This document shows, one piece after another, positions 45,825 through 56,999 of a DNA stretch of 64,000 nt. The notes beneath the pieces were generated by a model. The model was not told the origin of the DNA. It ran no database searches and saw only the letters and a list, made by a program, of their open reading frames with translations. Both the position numbers and the translations under genes were made by a program. The stretch's first letter is position 1. Each line of letters begins with the position of its first letter. The stretch comes from Tragulus kanchil (taxonomy: Eukaryota > Chordata > Mammalia > Artiodactyla > Tragulidae): contig JAIOJX010000026.1 of NCBI GenBank assembly GCA_022376925.1, positions 258,159,830 through 258,223,829 on the forward strand, written 5' to 3'.

Positions 45825-45879
45825 GGTTTAGAGATGAGAATATGACATCATTAGAGCCAGTGACCATAGGCATTATTAA

Positions 45880-46020
45880 TTTATAATCCAGTGAATAAAT
45901 ATTTTGAACCCACTTTGTGCTAAGTTCCATGTAAAGGCCAGGTACCAGTGGAGTGAAAAAGAAAATCCAAAGATACATGGTAGACTGCTTCTCTAATCTT
46001 ACTGTCTAAGAGATAATTAT
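45880..46020. mobile_element. Old LINE fragment (L2/L1ME type)
   Basis: 'aatattttgaacccactttg', then 'ggtaccagtggagtgaaaaa' and 'cttactgtctaagagataat'. This is a diverged version of the motif order at 3395. Repeated at 46964-47104. Confidence 0.4.
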
Positions 46021-46029
46021 AAAGCAAAC

Positions 46030-46083
46030 AGTCCATGGGGTTGCAAAGAGTCAGACAAAATTGAGTGACTGATCTGAACTGAA
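46030..46083 (+). mobile_element. 3' tail of a Bov-tA/BovB-type element
   Basis: 'acagtccatggggttgcaaa' then 'gagtcagacaaaattgagtg' and 'ctgatctgaactgaa'. Only the 3' end is present. Repeated at 47114-47167. Confidence 0.7.
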
Positions 46084-46599
46084 ACAGTTATTTAAATAAA
46101 ACATGGAATTACAATTGTGAAAAGAACTGTTTTAGAAAAAGAGTGTAGTATTATTCTTTAAATGAAAATACCTTTCAACTTTTAGCAGTCCATTAAGGTT
46201 TAAAAAAATTCATAAAGTTTTGATATGTAGCCTATCTGATTTAAAATAATAAAAACAGTATTTTAGTACCCATACCACTTTTCACCACAGTTCTAATTTC
46301 TGACTGTCTAGACTAAGAAGCACAGTACATAAAATGAAATGACTATTTCAATATAGTAGGAAAAATGACTTTCTGAATATCCATCTGCTTTGAATATTCA
46401 TTATTTATAAGCATTGGTTATATCTGTCAGGAAACACAGGAAGTGATTATTGACTGTACTTATCTTATTCTGTTTAGGCTCATATAATAAGATACTCTAG
46501 ACTGAGTGTCTTATAAACAACAGAAATCTATTTCTCAAATTGCCTTCTTCTATCAGTATATCTGTGCAATTAAACTCACTATAGCAGTGAGTGAGTTGT

Positions 46600-46745
46600 G
46601 TTTCCTGTTGTGCTGAGTTGTATTTTCCTATTGTGTTCACTGCTGTATTCCCAGCACTTAGTCCAGAGCCTAGAGCGTAATAAATGCTCAGTAAAATTCA
46701 TTTTGTTAAATGAATGCATTGAAGACCTATAATATGCCAGACACC
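46600..46745. mobile_element. Old LINE/MIR-type 3' fragment
   Basis: 'cactgctgtattcccagcac' with 'gagcctagagcgtaataaat' and 'gctcagtaaaattca', matching a widespread ancient mammalian repeat 3' end. Repeated at 47684-47829. Confidence 0.5.
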
Positions 46746-47831
46746 AGCTTTGCGAGAAGACTCAATCCGGATCCTTTTTCTCGCTCCTAGTGGATGTGCT
46801 CTGGTTGAAGATGACTGATCTTATTACTTCCAAGGATGGAGCCTGAGACGCACACATAATCCTGAGTGCATCCCATCTTCCTTCTCTGTCTTACTTCTGC
46901 CCATAACTGGTTTAGAGATGAGAATATGACATCATTAGAGCCAGTGACCATAGGCATTATTAATTTATAATCCAGTGAATAAATATTTTGAACCCACTTT
47001 GTGCTAAGTTCCATGTAAAGGCCAGGTACCAGTGGAGTGAAAAAGAAAATCCAAAGATACATGGTAGACTGCTTCTCTAATCTTACTGTCTAAGAGATAA
47101 TTATAAAGCAAACAGTCCATGGGGTTGCAAAGAGTCAGACAAAATTGAGTGACTGATCTGAACTGAAACAGTTATTTAAATAAAACATGGAATTACAATT
47201 GTGAAAAGAACTGTTTTAGAAAAAGAGTGTAGTATTATTCTTTAAATGAAAATACCTTTCAACTTTTAGCAGTCCATTAAGGTTTAAAAAAATTCATAAA
47301 GTTTTGATATGTAGCCTATCTGATTTAAAATAATAAAAACAGTATTTTAGTACCCATACCACTTTTCACCACAGTTCTAATTTCTGACTGTCTAGACTAA
47401 GAAGCACAGTACATAAAATGAAATGACTATTTCAATATAGTAGGAAAAATGACTTTCTGAATATCCATCTGCTTTGAATATTCATTATTTATAAGCATTG
47501 GTTATATCTGTCAGGAAACACAGGAAGTGATTATTGACTGTACTTATCTTATTCTGTTTAGGCTCATATAATAAGATACTCTAGACTGAGTGTCTTATAA
47601 ACAACAGAAATCTATTTCTCAAATTGCCTTCTTCTATCAGTATATCTGTGCAATTAAACTCACTATAGCAGTGAGTGAGTTGTGTTTCCTGTTGTGCTGA
47701 GTTGTATTTTCCTATTGTGTTCACTGCTGTATTCCCAGCACTTAGTCCAGAGCCTAGAGCGTAATAAATGCTCAGTAAAATTCATTTTGTTAAATGAATG
47801 CATTGAAGACCTATAATATGCCAGACACCAG

Positions 47832-48233
47832 ATTTCTAAAAACAGTGCTGTGTGTGTAGCTCATGATGCACAAATCATAGATACATGAATGGGAAGAGAG
47901 TCACTTAGGATCACTGTTGACTTGTTTTATTTGTTTCATCTTGTCTTATAAGCATCATCCTCTTTCTACTTCCCTACTTAGAATGCTTAGAAGAAGCACT
48001 CTTGCTTAAATAATGGCATCCTTGTGCCCAAGAGAACTATTTTTCGCTCAAGATAAATACATAAATAAAATTCTATATGTAAATTGTGATACTGAAGTTT
48101 AGTGACAAAATTTGTCACTAAAATAACCATAAAGTATAATACTCAAATAGCACACTATACTCATGCTTCTTACTGTATGTGCTAAATCATACAGATTTGA
48201 ATTTATAAAATGAAAGAAAAAAAGAGTTGAAAG
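47832..48233. other. Unclassified AT-rich sequence
   Basis: Present once. No gene. One short inverted repeat ('tagtgacaaa' / 'tttgtcacta' at about 48101-48120) could form a hairpin. Confidence 0.5.
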
Positions 48234-48243
48234 CTTATTACCA

Positions 48244-48361
48244 GGAATCCCCAGGCAGTCCAGTGGTTAGGACTTGGCCCTTTCACTGCTGAAGCTGTGT
48301 TTGATACCTGATTGGAGAGCTAAGAGCCCTACAAACCACATAGCATGACCAGAAAAAAAAA
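48244..48361 (+). mobile_element. Short CHR-type SINE with target-site duplication
   Basis: 'gaatccccaggcagtccagt' head and a degraded 'gctgtgtttgatacctgatt' box B, ending in an A-run. It is flanked by 'cttattacca' (48234-48243) and 'cttattatca' (48363-48372). Confidence 0.65.
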
Positions 48362-48458
48362 TCTTATTATCAATAACTATAATTTTCCCCAATTAATGTT
48401 TACTAATAGTGTCAGAATTCCCAGTTTATCTACTTTAAATTCACATTAAGAAAACCGT

Positions 48459-48701
48459 GGGGCTTCTCTGGTTGTCCAGTGGGTAAAGAGTCCACCTTTC
48501 AGTGCAAGGGGCACCAGTTCGATCTCTGGCATGGGAAGATCCCAAGTGCCGTGGAGTGGCTGGACTGGTGTGTCCAATTATGAGCCAGAGCTCTGGAGCG
48601 CATGCACCTACACAGGCCAAAGAATAAAGATGGATGAAAATAAATACACAAAAAATCAATAAAAGAGGCCAAATTTTTTTTAAAAAAGTTAAAAAAAGAA
48701 A
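48459..48701 (+). mobile_element. CHR-type SINE with target-site duplication
   Basis: GGGCTTCTCTGGTTGTCCAG head, 'ccagttcgatctctggcatg' box B, 'gtgtccaattatgagccaga' middle and an A-rich tail. A middle segment present in sister copies is deleted near 48605. Flanks 'aagaaaaccgtg' (48448) and 'aagaaaacagtg' (48702) form the target-site duplication. Confidence 0.75.
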
Positions 48702-48713
48702 AAGAAAACAGTG

Positions 48714-49015
48714 CCCAAATTCCTTATTTCCTTTGTCATTTCTAAAATCAGGATGATTACCAGATCTTCCATGACTTTTTTGTTATGCTATATTTATTTA
48801 CCACTTTTTAAAATTAGACAACAAACTTAGAATTTGAATATACGGTTAGGACAAAAATGTAGTTCCACAACAAAATCTCACTAGGAATAAAAGGTAGGAA
48901 ATGCTCTATAGCACAGGAAGTCTGCTGGCTGGTGTTCTTCATCTATTTTAAAAATTACTTTATACCTTAAATATGCAATTAAATATTATTACTTTCCTTA
49001 AATTTTGTGTATATT
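48714..49015. other. Unclassified AT-rich sequence
   Basis: Present once between a SINE and BovB. No gene or repeat recognised. Confidence 0.5.
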
Positions 49016-49684
49016 ATTTTGTTGTTCAGTTACTCTGCCATGTCTGACTGTGACCGCATGAACTGCAGCACACCAGGCTTCCCTGTCCTTCACCATCTCC
49101 CAGAGTTTGATCAAACTCATGTCCATTGAGTCAGTGATGCCATCCAACCATCTCATCCTCTTTGCTCCCTTCTCCTGTCCTCAGTCTTTCCCAGCATCAG
49201 GGCCTTTCCCACTGGTTGGCTCTTTGTATCTGGTGGCCAAAGCATTGGAGCTTCAGATTCAGCATCAGTCCTTCCAGCAAGTGTTCAGGGTTGATTTCTT
49301 GTAGGATTGACTGGTTTGATCTGCTTGCTGTCCAAGGGACTCTCAGGAGTCTTCTCCAGCACCACAGTTGGAAGACATCAATTCTTTAGCACTCAGCCTT
49401 CTTTATGGTACAACTCTCACATTATACATAACTACTGGGAAAAACATGGCTTTGACACTAACAGATCTTTGGCAAACAGATGTCTCTGCTTTTCAATAGA
49501 CTGTCTAGGTTTGTCATAGCTTTTCTTCCAAGGAGCAAGCATCTTTTAATTTCATGGCTGCAGTCACCATCCACAGTGATTTTGGAACCCAAGAAAATAA
49601 AGTCTGTCACTGTTTCTATTGTTTTCCTATTTATGTGCCATGAAGTGATGGGATTGGATGCCATGATCTTCATTTTTTGAATGT
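49016..49684 (-). mobile_element. BovB LINE 3' end, minus strand, 5'-truncated
   Basis: The minus strand carries the end of the reverse-transcriptase frame. ITVDGDCSHEIKRCLLLGRK and nearby residues lie within 49458-49673. The 3' tail region runs to the 'ttgttgttcagttactctgc' end at 49018-49037. There is a deletion in the 3' half relative to the usual element. It is in the opposite orientation to the BovB at 15681. Confidence 0.85.
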
Positions 49685-51859
49685 TCAGTTATAAAATAGA
49701 TGTGTGAAAACTTTACATCTTATATTCCATCCTCTTATACCATTAGCACCTACTCCTACACCTACACTCACACTAGAAGGTAAGTACCTTGAATATCATA
49801 TAGAATATTTTTGGAGGAGAAACTTGGTCCAGCAAAGTCAACTCTTCTACCAGTGACAACACATATTCATACACACACACACTCTGACAAATACACATCA
49901 AGATACTCATTTGACAGGACAAAAATACATCTTTATATAAAAGTAAAATTAGGTAATAAATGTTTATCTAATTCTATAATGTAAAACATAACATATGAAA
50001 GAACTTCTTCATATACCAGCACTCAGTATTCAAGAAGAAAACTATGACTAAGAAGGGTATGCCAGAAAAAAAATAATGTGGAAAAGAAGAGAAACTTATT
50101 ATGGGCTGAGTGGTTACTAGGGTCACAGGCCTGATTTTCAGCAAAGTCTTCGAGTTCCAAGAATGGCATCCAGATGCTTGCTTAGGTATGGGTGTCATTA
50201 TTTTTAGCCAAAGGAACCTTTCACCTTTAGTCACGTCAGAGCACAAAGAATTCCATAAATCAGTGCCAGGCTTGTTTTTATTCCTAAATACCTGAGCACA
50301 TATATATTTATGTCATGTAATTTCTATTGTCTTCTTTTCAGTAAGGATTTAGAAGATGAAAATAGACTTTTAAAATACAAATATATTTTATAACACTCAT
50401 TTCTGCTTCTTTCCACATCCTCGAATTTCTTTTAGTTTTGTCAATGGAATTGGGATCGTCAGTTTACTTTTCCCTGCTGCTCAGTTTCACCTCTTAGATT
50501 TCTACTGAAAATACTGTAAGACATTCTTAAAACCAGACTCTAAGCAAGCACATACAAAGAAACATTTTTTATTTATCACAAGCCCTGTAAATTGAAAAAA
50601 AGACTGCTTTTGCCTTAATGGTGAAAGCATGCCTCTTTTGTAACCGAGGAGTACAGAAATATTTGAAATTCCCCAGTAATCTTGGGCTTACAAATGGAAA
50701 CATTTGGTTGTATTTGGTTCACAAGTGCACACTGTCACTGTTTCTATTGTTTTCCTATTTATGTGCCATGAAGTGATGGGATTGGATGCCATGATCTTCA
50801 TTTTTTGAATGTTCAGTTATAAAATAGATGTGTGAAAACTTTACATCTTATATTCCATCCTCTTATACCATTAGCACCTACTCCTACACCTACACTCACA
50901 CTAGAAGGTAAGTACCTTGAATATCATATAGAATATTTTTGGAGGAGAAACTTGGTCCAGCAAAGTCAACTCTTCTACCAGTGACAACACATATTCATAC
51001 ACACACACACTCTGACAAATACACATCAAGATACTCATTTGACAGGACAAAAATACATCTTTATATAAAAGTAAAATTAGGTAATAAATGTTTATCTAAT
51101 TCTATAATGTAAAACATAACATATGAAAGAACTTCTTCATATACCAGCACTCAGTATTCAAGAAGAAAACTATGACTAAGAAGGGTATGCCAGAAAAAAA
51201 ATAATGTGGAAAAGAAGAGAAACTTATTATGGGCTGAGTGGTTACTAGGGTCACAGGCCTGATTTTCAGCAAAGTCTTCGAGTTCCAAGAATGGCATCCA
51301 GATGCTTGCTTAGGTATGGGTGTCATTATTTTTAGCCAAAGGAACCTTTCACCTTTAGTCACGTCAGAGCACAAAGAATTCCATAAATCAGTGCCAGGCT
51401 TGTTTTTATTCCTAAATACCTGAGCACATATATATTTATGTCATGTAATTTCTATTGTCTTCTTTTCAGTAAGGATTTAGAAGATGAAAATAGACTTTTA
51501 AAATACAAATATATTTTATAACACTCATTTCTGCTTCTTTCCACATCCTCGAATTTCTTTTAGTTTTGTCAATGGAATTGGGATCGTCAGTTTACTTTTC
51601 CCTGCTGCTCAGTTTCACCTCTTAGATTTCTACTGAAAATACTGTAAGACATTCTTAAAACCAGACTCTAAGCAAGCACATACAAAGAAACATTTTTTAT
51701 TTATCACAAGCCCTGTAAATTGAAAAAAAGACTGCTTTTGCCTTAATGGTGAAAGCATGCCTCTTTTGTAACCGAGGAGTACAGAAATATTTGAAATTCC
51801 CCAGTAATCTTGGGCTTACAAATGGAAACATTTGGTTGTATTTGGTTCACAAGTGCACA
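49604..51859. repeat. Direct duplication 18 (period 1,128 bp)
   Basis: Copy A is 49604-50731 and copy B is 50732-51859, a perfect head-to-tail join. No mismatch was noticed over the unit. The left breakpoint cuts the minus-strand BovB, so copy B starts with an 81-bp BovB stub (50732-50812). Confidence 0.94.
49685..50731. other. Unclassified AT-rich sequence
   Basis: Includes a short (AC)n run near 49871-49882. Two overlapping frames (minus 49974-50246, plus 50110-50295) lack domains and recur by duplication 18 at 51102 and 51238. Confidence 0.45.
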
Positions 51860-52396
51860 GGGGCCTGTCTGCTTTTGGTTCTGTGTAATTAGAATGTACA
51901 GATTTGACCTCAAATGTGCTATGCTGTAGTTGCAATGTAAAGAAGTCAGAACAAATGTGCAAAAGGTTGGATGCAATTTAAGCCATAATGTTCTAGAAGT
52001 GAAGAAAAGAATGAATAAGCCGGGTGAAATCCCTTGTGTCTATACAACAGATCAACATAGAAAAAAATATTTAAGCCTTGGCAATTCTTTTACCCTGACC
52101 AATACAGAAGGTCGGACTGCATAGACTCCAAACTCCACAATAATGGTAATTGTTTATTACTATGTTCCCAGATCAGATTAGCTGGATGACATCCAAATTT
52201 GCATTTGACTATGTCCTATCTATTCACACAAGTTGGCTATTCAAATTAAATTGACTGGCAATGAATAAATTGGTCAATAGAACTGACTCAGCTGACCAGA
52301 CTATCGAGATATATATTAAGAAAATTAAAAAGGAAGCAAACATGCATATCAGTAAAACTTTCTAAATAACTAGATCATGTTCCAATTTATTGGTAA
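51860..52396. other. Low-repeat non-coding sequence
   Basis: Present once. It carries an octamer-like ATTTGCAT at about 52198-52205 and a 'gactcagctgac' palindromic segment near 52285. No frame with a domain. A regulatory role is possible but unsupported. Confidence 0.4.
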
Positions 52397-52573
52397 CCTC
52401 AAAGTTCTTTTTTTTTTTTTTTTTTTTAATATTTATTTATTTGACTGTGCTGGGTCTTAGCTGCAGCACGTGGGATCTAGCTCCCTGACCAGGACTTGAA
52501 CCCAGGCCTCCTGCATTGGAAGCCAGGAGTCTTAGCCACTGGGCCACCAGAGAAGTCCTTCAAAGTTCTTTTT
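52397..52573 (-). mobile_element. CHR-type SINE with exact target-site duplication
   Basis: Minus-strand element. A long T-run (the A-tail) near 52409-52430 is followed by 'gactgtgctgggtcttagct', 'ctgaccaggacttgaaccca' (box B) and 'ccactgggccaccag' (head). The flank 'tcaaagttctttttt' occurs on both sides (about 52399 and 52559). Confidence 0.82.
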
Positions 52574-53060
52574 TACAAGTACAAATTACAGCTTTTTGTA
52601 TAAGGCTCTAAGCTTACAAGATCCAGCCTAAAATTCTATTCAGAATCAGATGAGGGACTGGTAAAGGAAAGTTAGAAAGGGGCATTTTTATTTTAAAAAT
52701 ATCTCTAATCTATTAAAGAACATAGTGTCTCAAATTGCAGCAAATTCTACCAAATGCTTGAAACTGTTCTCCAAGTCAAACTCTTAAAACAAAGCCCTCT
52801 TTTACTAAAGGTTTGAGTTTAGCTCTGGAATTGATAGGACAATGAAATAAAATGTTTGTTTTCTGGTGACATTTTGGAAAAAGATACAAGAAAAATATGA
52901 GAACTGATAGTAAGACAGATAATTATGACTTCATCCAACAAAGTACCACAGGACAGAAAATTTGTTTTCCTAGGATAACCGCGTTTGTTCCGTAGAAGAT
53001 TCTCATTTCATACTCTAAACAGTCTTGCTTATATACCCCTGTTGTATTCCTGCTTTTATA

Positions 53061-53221
53061 ATCACATGCTTATAGCATTTATTGTTGGGTGTGTCCTTAT
53101 ATATCACATGCTGATAACATTTATTGTTGGGTGTGTCCTTATATATCACATGCTGATAACATTTATTGTTGGGTGTGCCCTCATATATAACATGTTCATA
53201 GCATTTATTGTTGGGTGTGCT
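53061..53221. repeat. 42-bp minisatellite, about 3.8 units, copy A
   Basis: Units start at 53061, 53103, 53145 and 53187, each built on 'atcacatgctgataacattt' plus 'attgttgggtgtgtcc' and a TTATAT link. Units 2 and 3 are closest, and units 1 and 4 carry 'catagcattt'/'tatagcattt'. As 42 is a multiple of three, the surrounding 128-codon plus frame (52985-53371) stays open and reads a hydrophobic 14-residue repeat (HMLITFIVGCVLIY). I read this as chance, not a membrane protein. Confidence 0.9.
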
Positions 53222-54170
53222 ATACTACTTTCTGACTGCTTTGTCTGTCATAATTGTGACCATGTCATTCTTACAGAAGCCACAGTGTCGCTATTGAACC
53301 CTTGCTTAATACAGAGGAGTTCTGCACTAGCTGGGGAGCATCTTAAAATCTTCAGTATTAGGTGTTTGTAGTCTGAGAAATGTAAAAAGCAAAGTGGATT
53401 TTTAATTTTAACTTTAAAACTTGAATATACTAGGTCAGTTATGTTTAAATCATTTTGTGTAAGTGGACACAGAAAGGATTTCAAAGGGGAAAATAGTTGA
53501 AAAGTAAAGCAATGTGAAATTGCAAACATGGGGAAAGAAAGTATTGTAGAAAATCAGAGCAATCATGGGACGCCATGTAGACCCTACACAAAGAGGAATT
53601 ATGTCTGATATGTTATCGGAAGCAAGACTAAGGAAAAAAGAACCCCCACTGGGCCACCAGAGAAGTCCTTCAAAGTTCTTTTTTACAAGTACAAATTACA
53701 GCTTTTTGTATAAGGCTCTAAGCTTACAAGATCCAGCCTAAAATTCTATTCAGAATCAGATGAGGGACTGGTAAAGGAAAGTTAGAAAGGGGCATTTTTA
53801 TTTTAAAAATATCTCTAATCTATTAAAGAACATAGTGTCTCAAATTGCAGCAAATTCTACCAAATGCTTGAAACTGTTCTCCAAGTCAAACTCTTAAAAC
53901 AAAGCCCTCTTTTACTAAAGGTTTGAGTTTAGCTCTGGAATTGATAGGACAATGAAATAAAATGTTTGTTTTCTGGTGACATTTTGGAAAAAGATACAAG
54001 AAAAATATGAGAACTGATAGTAAGACAGATAATTATGACTTCATCCAACAAAGTACCACAGGACAGAAAATTTGTTTTCCTAGGATAACCGCGTTTGTTC
54101 CGTAGAAGATTCTCATTTCATACTCTAAACAGTCTTGCTTATATACCCCTGTTGTATTCCTGCTTTTATA

Positions 54171-54331
54171 ATCACATGCTTATAGCATTTATTGTTGGGT
54201 GTGTCCTTATATATCACATGCTGATAACATTTATTGTTGGGTGTGTCCTTATATATCACATGCTGATAACATTTATTGTTGGGTGTGCCCTCATATATAA
54301 CATGTTCATAGCATTTATTGTTGGGTGTGCT
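54171..54331. repeat. 42-bp minisatellite, copy B of duplication 19
   Basis: Same array at +1,110 bp with identical unit order and variants. A real minisatellite this close to its twin would be expected to differ in unit number. Confidence 0.9.
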
Positions 54332-54743
54332 ATACTACTTTCTGACTGCTTTGTCTGTCATAATTGTGACCATGTCATTCTTACAGAAGCCACAGTGTCG
54401 CTATTGAACCCTTGCTTAATACAGAGGAGTTCTGCACTAGCTGGGGAGCATCTTAAAATCTTCAGTATTAGGTGTTTGTAGTCTGAGAAATGTAAAAAGC
54501 AAAGTGGATTTTTAATTTTAACTTTAAAACTTGAATATACTAGGTCAGTTATGTTTAAATCATTTTGTGTAAGTGGACACAGAAAGGATTTCAAAGGGGA
54601 AAATAGTTGAAAAGTAAAGCAATGTGAAATTGCAAACATGGGGAAAGAAAGTATTGTAGAAAATCAGAGCAATCATGGGACGCCATGTAGACCCTACACA
54701 AAGAGGAATTATGTCTGATATGTTATCGGAAGCAAGACTAAGG

Positions 54744-55105
54744 CTGAAGGACAAATTTAAACACCATGAACTCAGCTGGGGCCCTCTCCTGTTTCTGACT
54801 TTTCTTTGTCATTTATTGTCTGTTTTAGAGAATTTCTTCTTGTGGTTGAGCTGATTTGAGCCTATATTATCATCTATAACAAACATGGCTATGGCACTAT
54901 TTTTAGGGTCCAATGATAACATGTAAGGGGTATGAAATAGGAAACTGTCTCGAATTATTGAAGTTCTTCTTGCTGGGAAGGTTTACCTCAAGTCCTGCCT
55001 AAGATGTGTCAAAAAAAAAAAAAAAAATAGTTTCACTGATAGGAAGCATGTAACTGGATCTGTGTTGGTTAGACCAGGTTGATCTATGCAAGCTGTTATG
55101 GGTCC
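54744..55105. other. Unclassified sequence
   Basis: Present once. Contains an A-run at 55010-55027. No gene recognised. Confidence 0.5.
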
Positions 55106-55272
55106 AGATCCCTGAAGAAGAAAGTAGCAGCTCACTCCAGTATTCTCTCTCTCTTTTTTTTTTTCACTTCAGTAATCTTGCCTGAAGAATTCCATGGACA
55201 GAGGAGCCTACTGTGCTACAGTCCATGGGGGTCGCAAAAAATCAGACACGATTGAGCAACTTTCACAACACA
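55106..55272 (+). mobile_element. Bov-tA-type SINE, 3' part with pyrimidine expansion
   Basis: 'ggtccagatccctgaagaag' and 'agctcactccagtattctct' lead into a (CT)n-(T)n run at 55142-55165. The element then resumes with 'cttgcctgaagaattccatg' and ends in 'gacacgattgagcaac'. The run lies inside the element, so it probably grew there. Confidence 0.75.
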
Positions 55273-55629
55273 ACAACATGGGCCCAAAGGCATCTGAAAA
55301 ATTTAAACACGCAGGGAAAATCAGTTCAGATAAGGGGAGAAAGCCAGAAAAAATTCTTTAAAAGATTTAACACTTGATTGGGATAATCTATTTTTTCTAT
55401 ATTCTTTTTGCTCTGTTATTAAGATGATTCTGAAAACAAAAACTGGTTTTAATAAAATTACAGAAATGATTAGTAGTCATTGTATAACATATGATGGAAT
55501 TAAGGAAAATCATAAAGAAAAAATGAGAAAGGTGAAAATCTAAAATGTTAATACCTAGAGAAAGACACTCTTATTTTCTTGTTTAGCCTTGTCTTAAATA
55601 TAACGTATTTATACTCTTTAAAAACTTAT

Positions 55630-55735
55630 TTGGGGTTGCAGCGACAGAGGTCACTGCTATGGGAGGCCCACACAGGCCAAAGAACAAAGATAAATAAATG
55701 AAACACAAATAGAAGTGGCAAAAAAAAAAAAAACA
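55630..55735 (+). mobile_element. CHR-type SINE, 3' fragment
   Basis: 'gacagaggtcactgctatgg' and 'gaggcccacacaggccaaag' followed by AAATAAATGA and a poly-A run. The 5' two-thirds are absent. Confidence 0.7.
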
Positions 55736-55744
55736 AAAAAACAC

Positions 55745-55765
55745 CTTATATATATATATATATAA
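55745..55765. repeat. (TA)n microsatellite
   Basis: Short 'tatatatatatatata' run after the SINE A-tail. Confidence 0.75.
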
Positions 55766-55809
55766 AACTTACTTGGGAAAGCTATGTAACATACCTTTCC
55801 ACTTAACAT

Positions 55810-56430
55810 TCAATGAACATATTCCCATATCTTTATATGTACTTACACATGTTATATTTAATTACCACACATATTTACTCTTGTGAATGTAATATAATTT
55901 ATTTAGCCAATTGGTTATTGGTGGAAATTTTGGTTGTTACATTCTTTTTTTCTTCCATAGTGGCTGTATCAATTTACATTCCCACCAGCAATGCAAGAGT
56001 GTTCCCTTTTCTCTGCACCCTCTCCAGCATTTATTGTCTGTAGATTTGTGGATGATGACCATTTTGACTGGTGTGAGGTCATATCTCATTGTAGATTTGA
56101 TTTGCATTTCTCTAATAATATGCGAGGTTGAGCATAGTTTCGTGTGGTTTTTGGCCATCTGTATGTCCTCTTTGGAGCGATGAGTGTTTGTAATTTTTAG
56201 TACCTTTATATATGTTCCAGAAACCAGTTTATGTCTGTGCTAGATTGGTATTTAAGTGTTTATTTCTTCCTCCTCATTGGAAGCAACAAATAATACCATA
56301 AGAAAAAAAGCTTTGTCCATTTGGTAGGGTCATATGGTACTGTATTGGTATTTTTAATACACATTTCTTTAATTAGCAGAGTAGTTTGAGTATTTTCAAA
56401 ATGTGTTTATTGATCATTTGCATCTTCCTT
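55810..56430 (-). mobile_element. LINE-1 ORF2 C-terminal fragment, minus strand
   Basis: The minus strand (55937-56158) reads the L1 ORF2 C-terminal block with [18 protein letters not shown] followed by a cysteine-tryptophan motif. On the plus strand 'ccaccagcaatgcaagagtg' and 'tttgatttgcatttctctaa' are the familiar antisense markers. It belongs to the same region of L1 as 8327-8580 but in the opposite orientation. Confidence 0.75.
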
Positions 56431-56439
56431 TTGCCAGTT

Positions 56440-56945
56440 AATACCCTGGCTGAGAATTTAGCTAAGCTACTCCTTGGTGTTGCTGTCTTGTCATCCATTT
56501 GGTTTGGCCAAGCAGCTTGTAGGGACCTGAAAGTGACATGGATCCCTCATTCAAGCACATGCCTGCAGAGTCACAAGCAAATGTAAGTCCCTGATATAAC
56601 TTTCCCAGCAGCCCTTGTGGTCAACAGTCTCCCCTGTCTCCTAGGGCCTTCCCCTGTGTGCCCTTTAGATAAGACAACCATGGGAATTATCAAAAATCAC
56701 ACTTTTTGTTTGAACTGACCAATCTTAGCCCAGGAACCACAAAGTGCTCTCCCCATGGATCCCAATAAAGGTATGTACCACAAATTATGTCTCTCTTGCT
56801 GCTTCCTACCTTGATTTCCCTTGTGCGGCACTTCAAGGTGTTTCCTCTAAGAATTGTGAGTAATAAACTTTTGTAACTCAGTTTTTCTCCTGGTTTCTTG
56901 TTCAGTTGAGAGTCACCATCTGGCACCCTGTGCTCTACATAACAC
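56440..56945 (+). mobile_element. Possible solo LTR of an endogenous retrovirus
   Basis: A GC-richer block between two L1 relics. It has a CCAAT box near 56719 ('gaccaatctt'), a CCCAATAAAGG signal near 56761 and AATAAAC near 56861. A 'gagagtcaccatctggcacc' segment resembling a U5 end follows. The arrangement resembles a gammaretrovirus-like (ERV1) LTR. There are no internal gag-pol-env sequences beside it. The boundaries are guesses. Confidence 0.4.
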
Positions 56946-56999
56946 ATGTTAATTTAATAAAGCAATGACACTTTCATTGCCAGGTTTTCTAATGGGACT

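Larger units (their letters stand above)
45662..47831. repeat. Direct duplication 17 (period 1,084 bp)
   Basis: Copy A is 45662-46747 and copy B is 46746-47831, joined with two shared bases. Copy B opens with four substitutions in 26 bases ('ctttgcgagaagactcaatc' against 'ctttgagagaagaatcaatc', then 'cggatcc' against 'aggatac'). No later mismatch was noticed. It overlaps the end of duplication 16 for 163 bp. Confidence 0.93.
52536..54743. repeat. Direct duplication 19 (period 1,110 bp)
   Basis: Copy A is 52536-53633 and copy B is 53646-54743, with a 12-base filler. No differences seen. The left breakpoint cuts the SINE at 52397, so copy B begins with its last 25 bases. Confidence 0.94.

Noticed and set aside
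48101..48120. Short inverted repeat as a regulatory hairpin
   Set aside because: Ten-base arms in AT-rich DNA are expected by chance and nothing nearby gives it a role.
53061..53221. CRISPR-like array
   Set aside because: Units are contiguous with no unique spacers, and the genome is mammalian.
52985..53371. 128-codon frame as a repetitive membrane protein
   Set aside because: The repeat comes from a 42-bp minisatellite in AT-rich DNA. There is no signal peptide, promoter, splice sites or homologue that I recognise.
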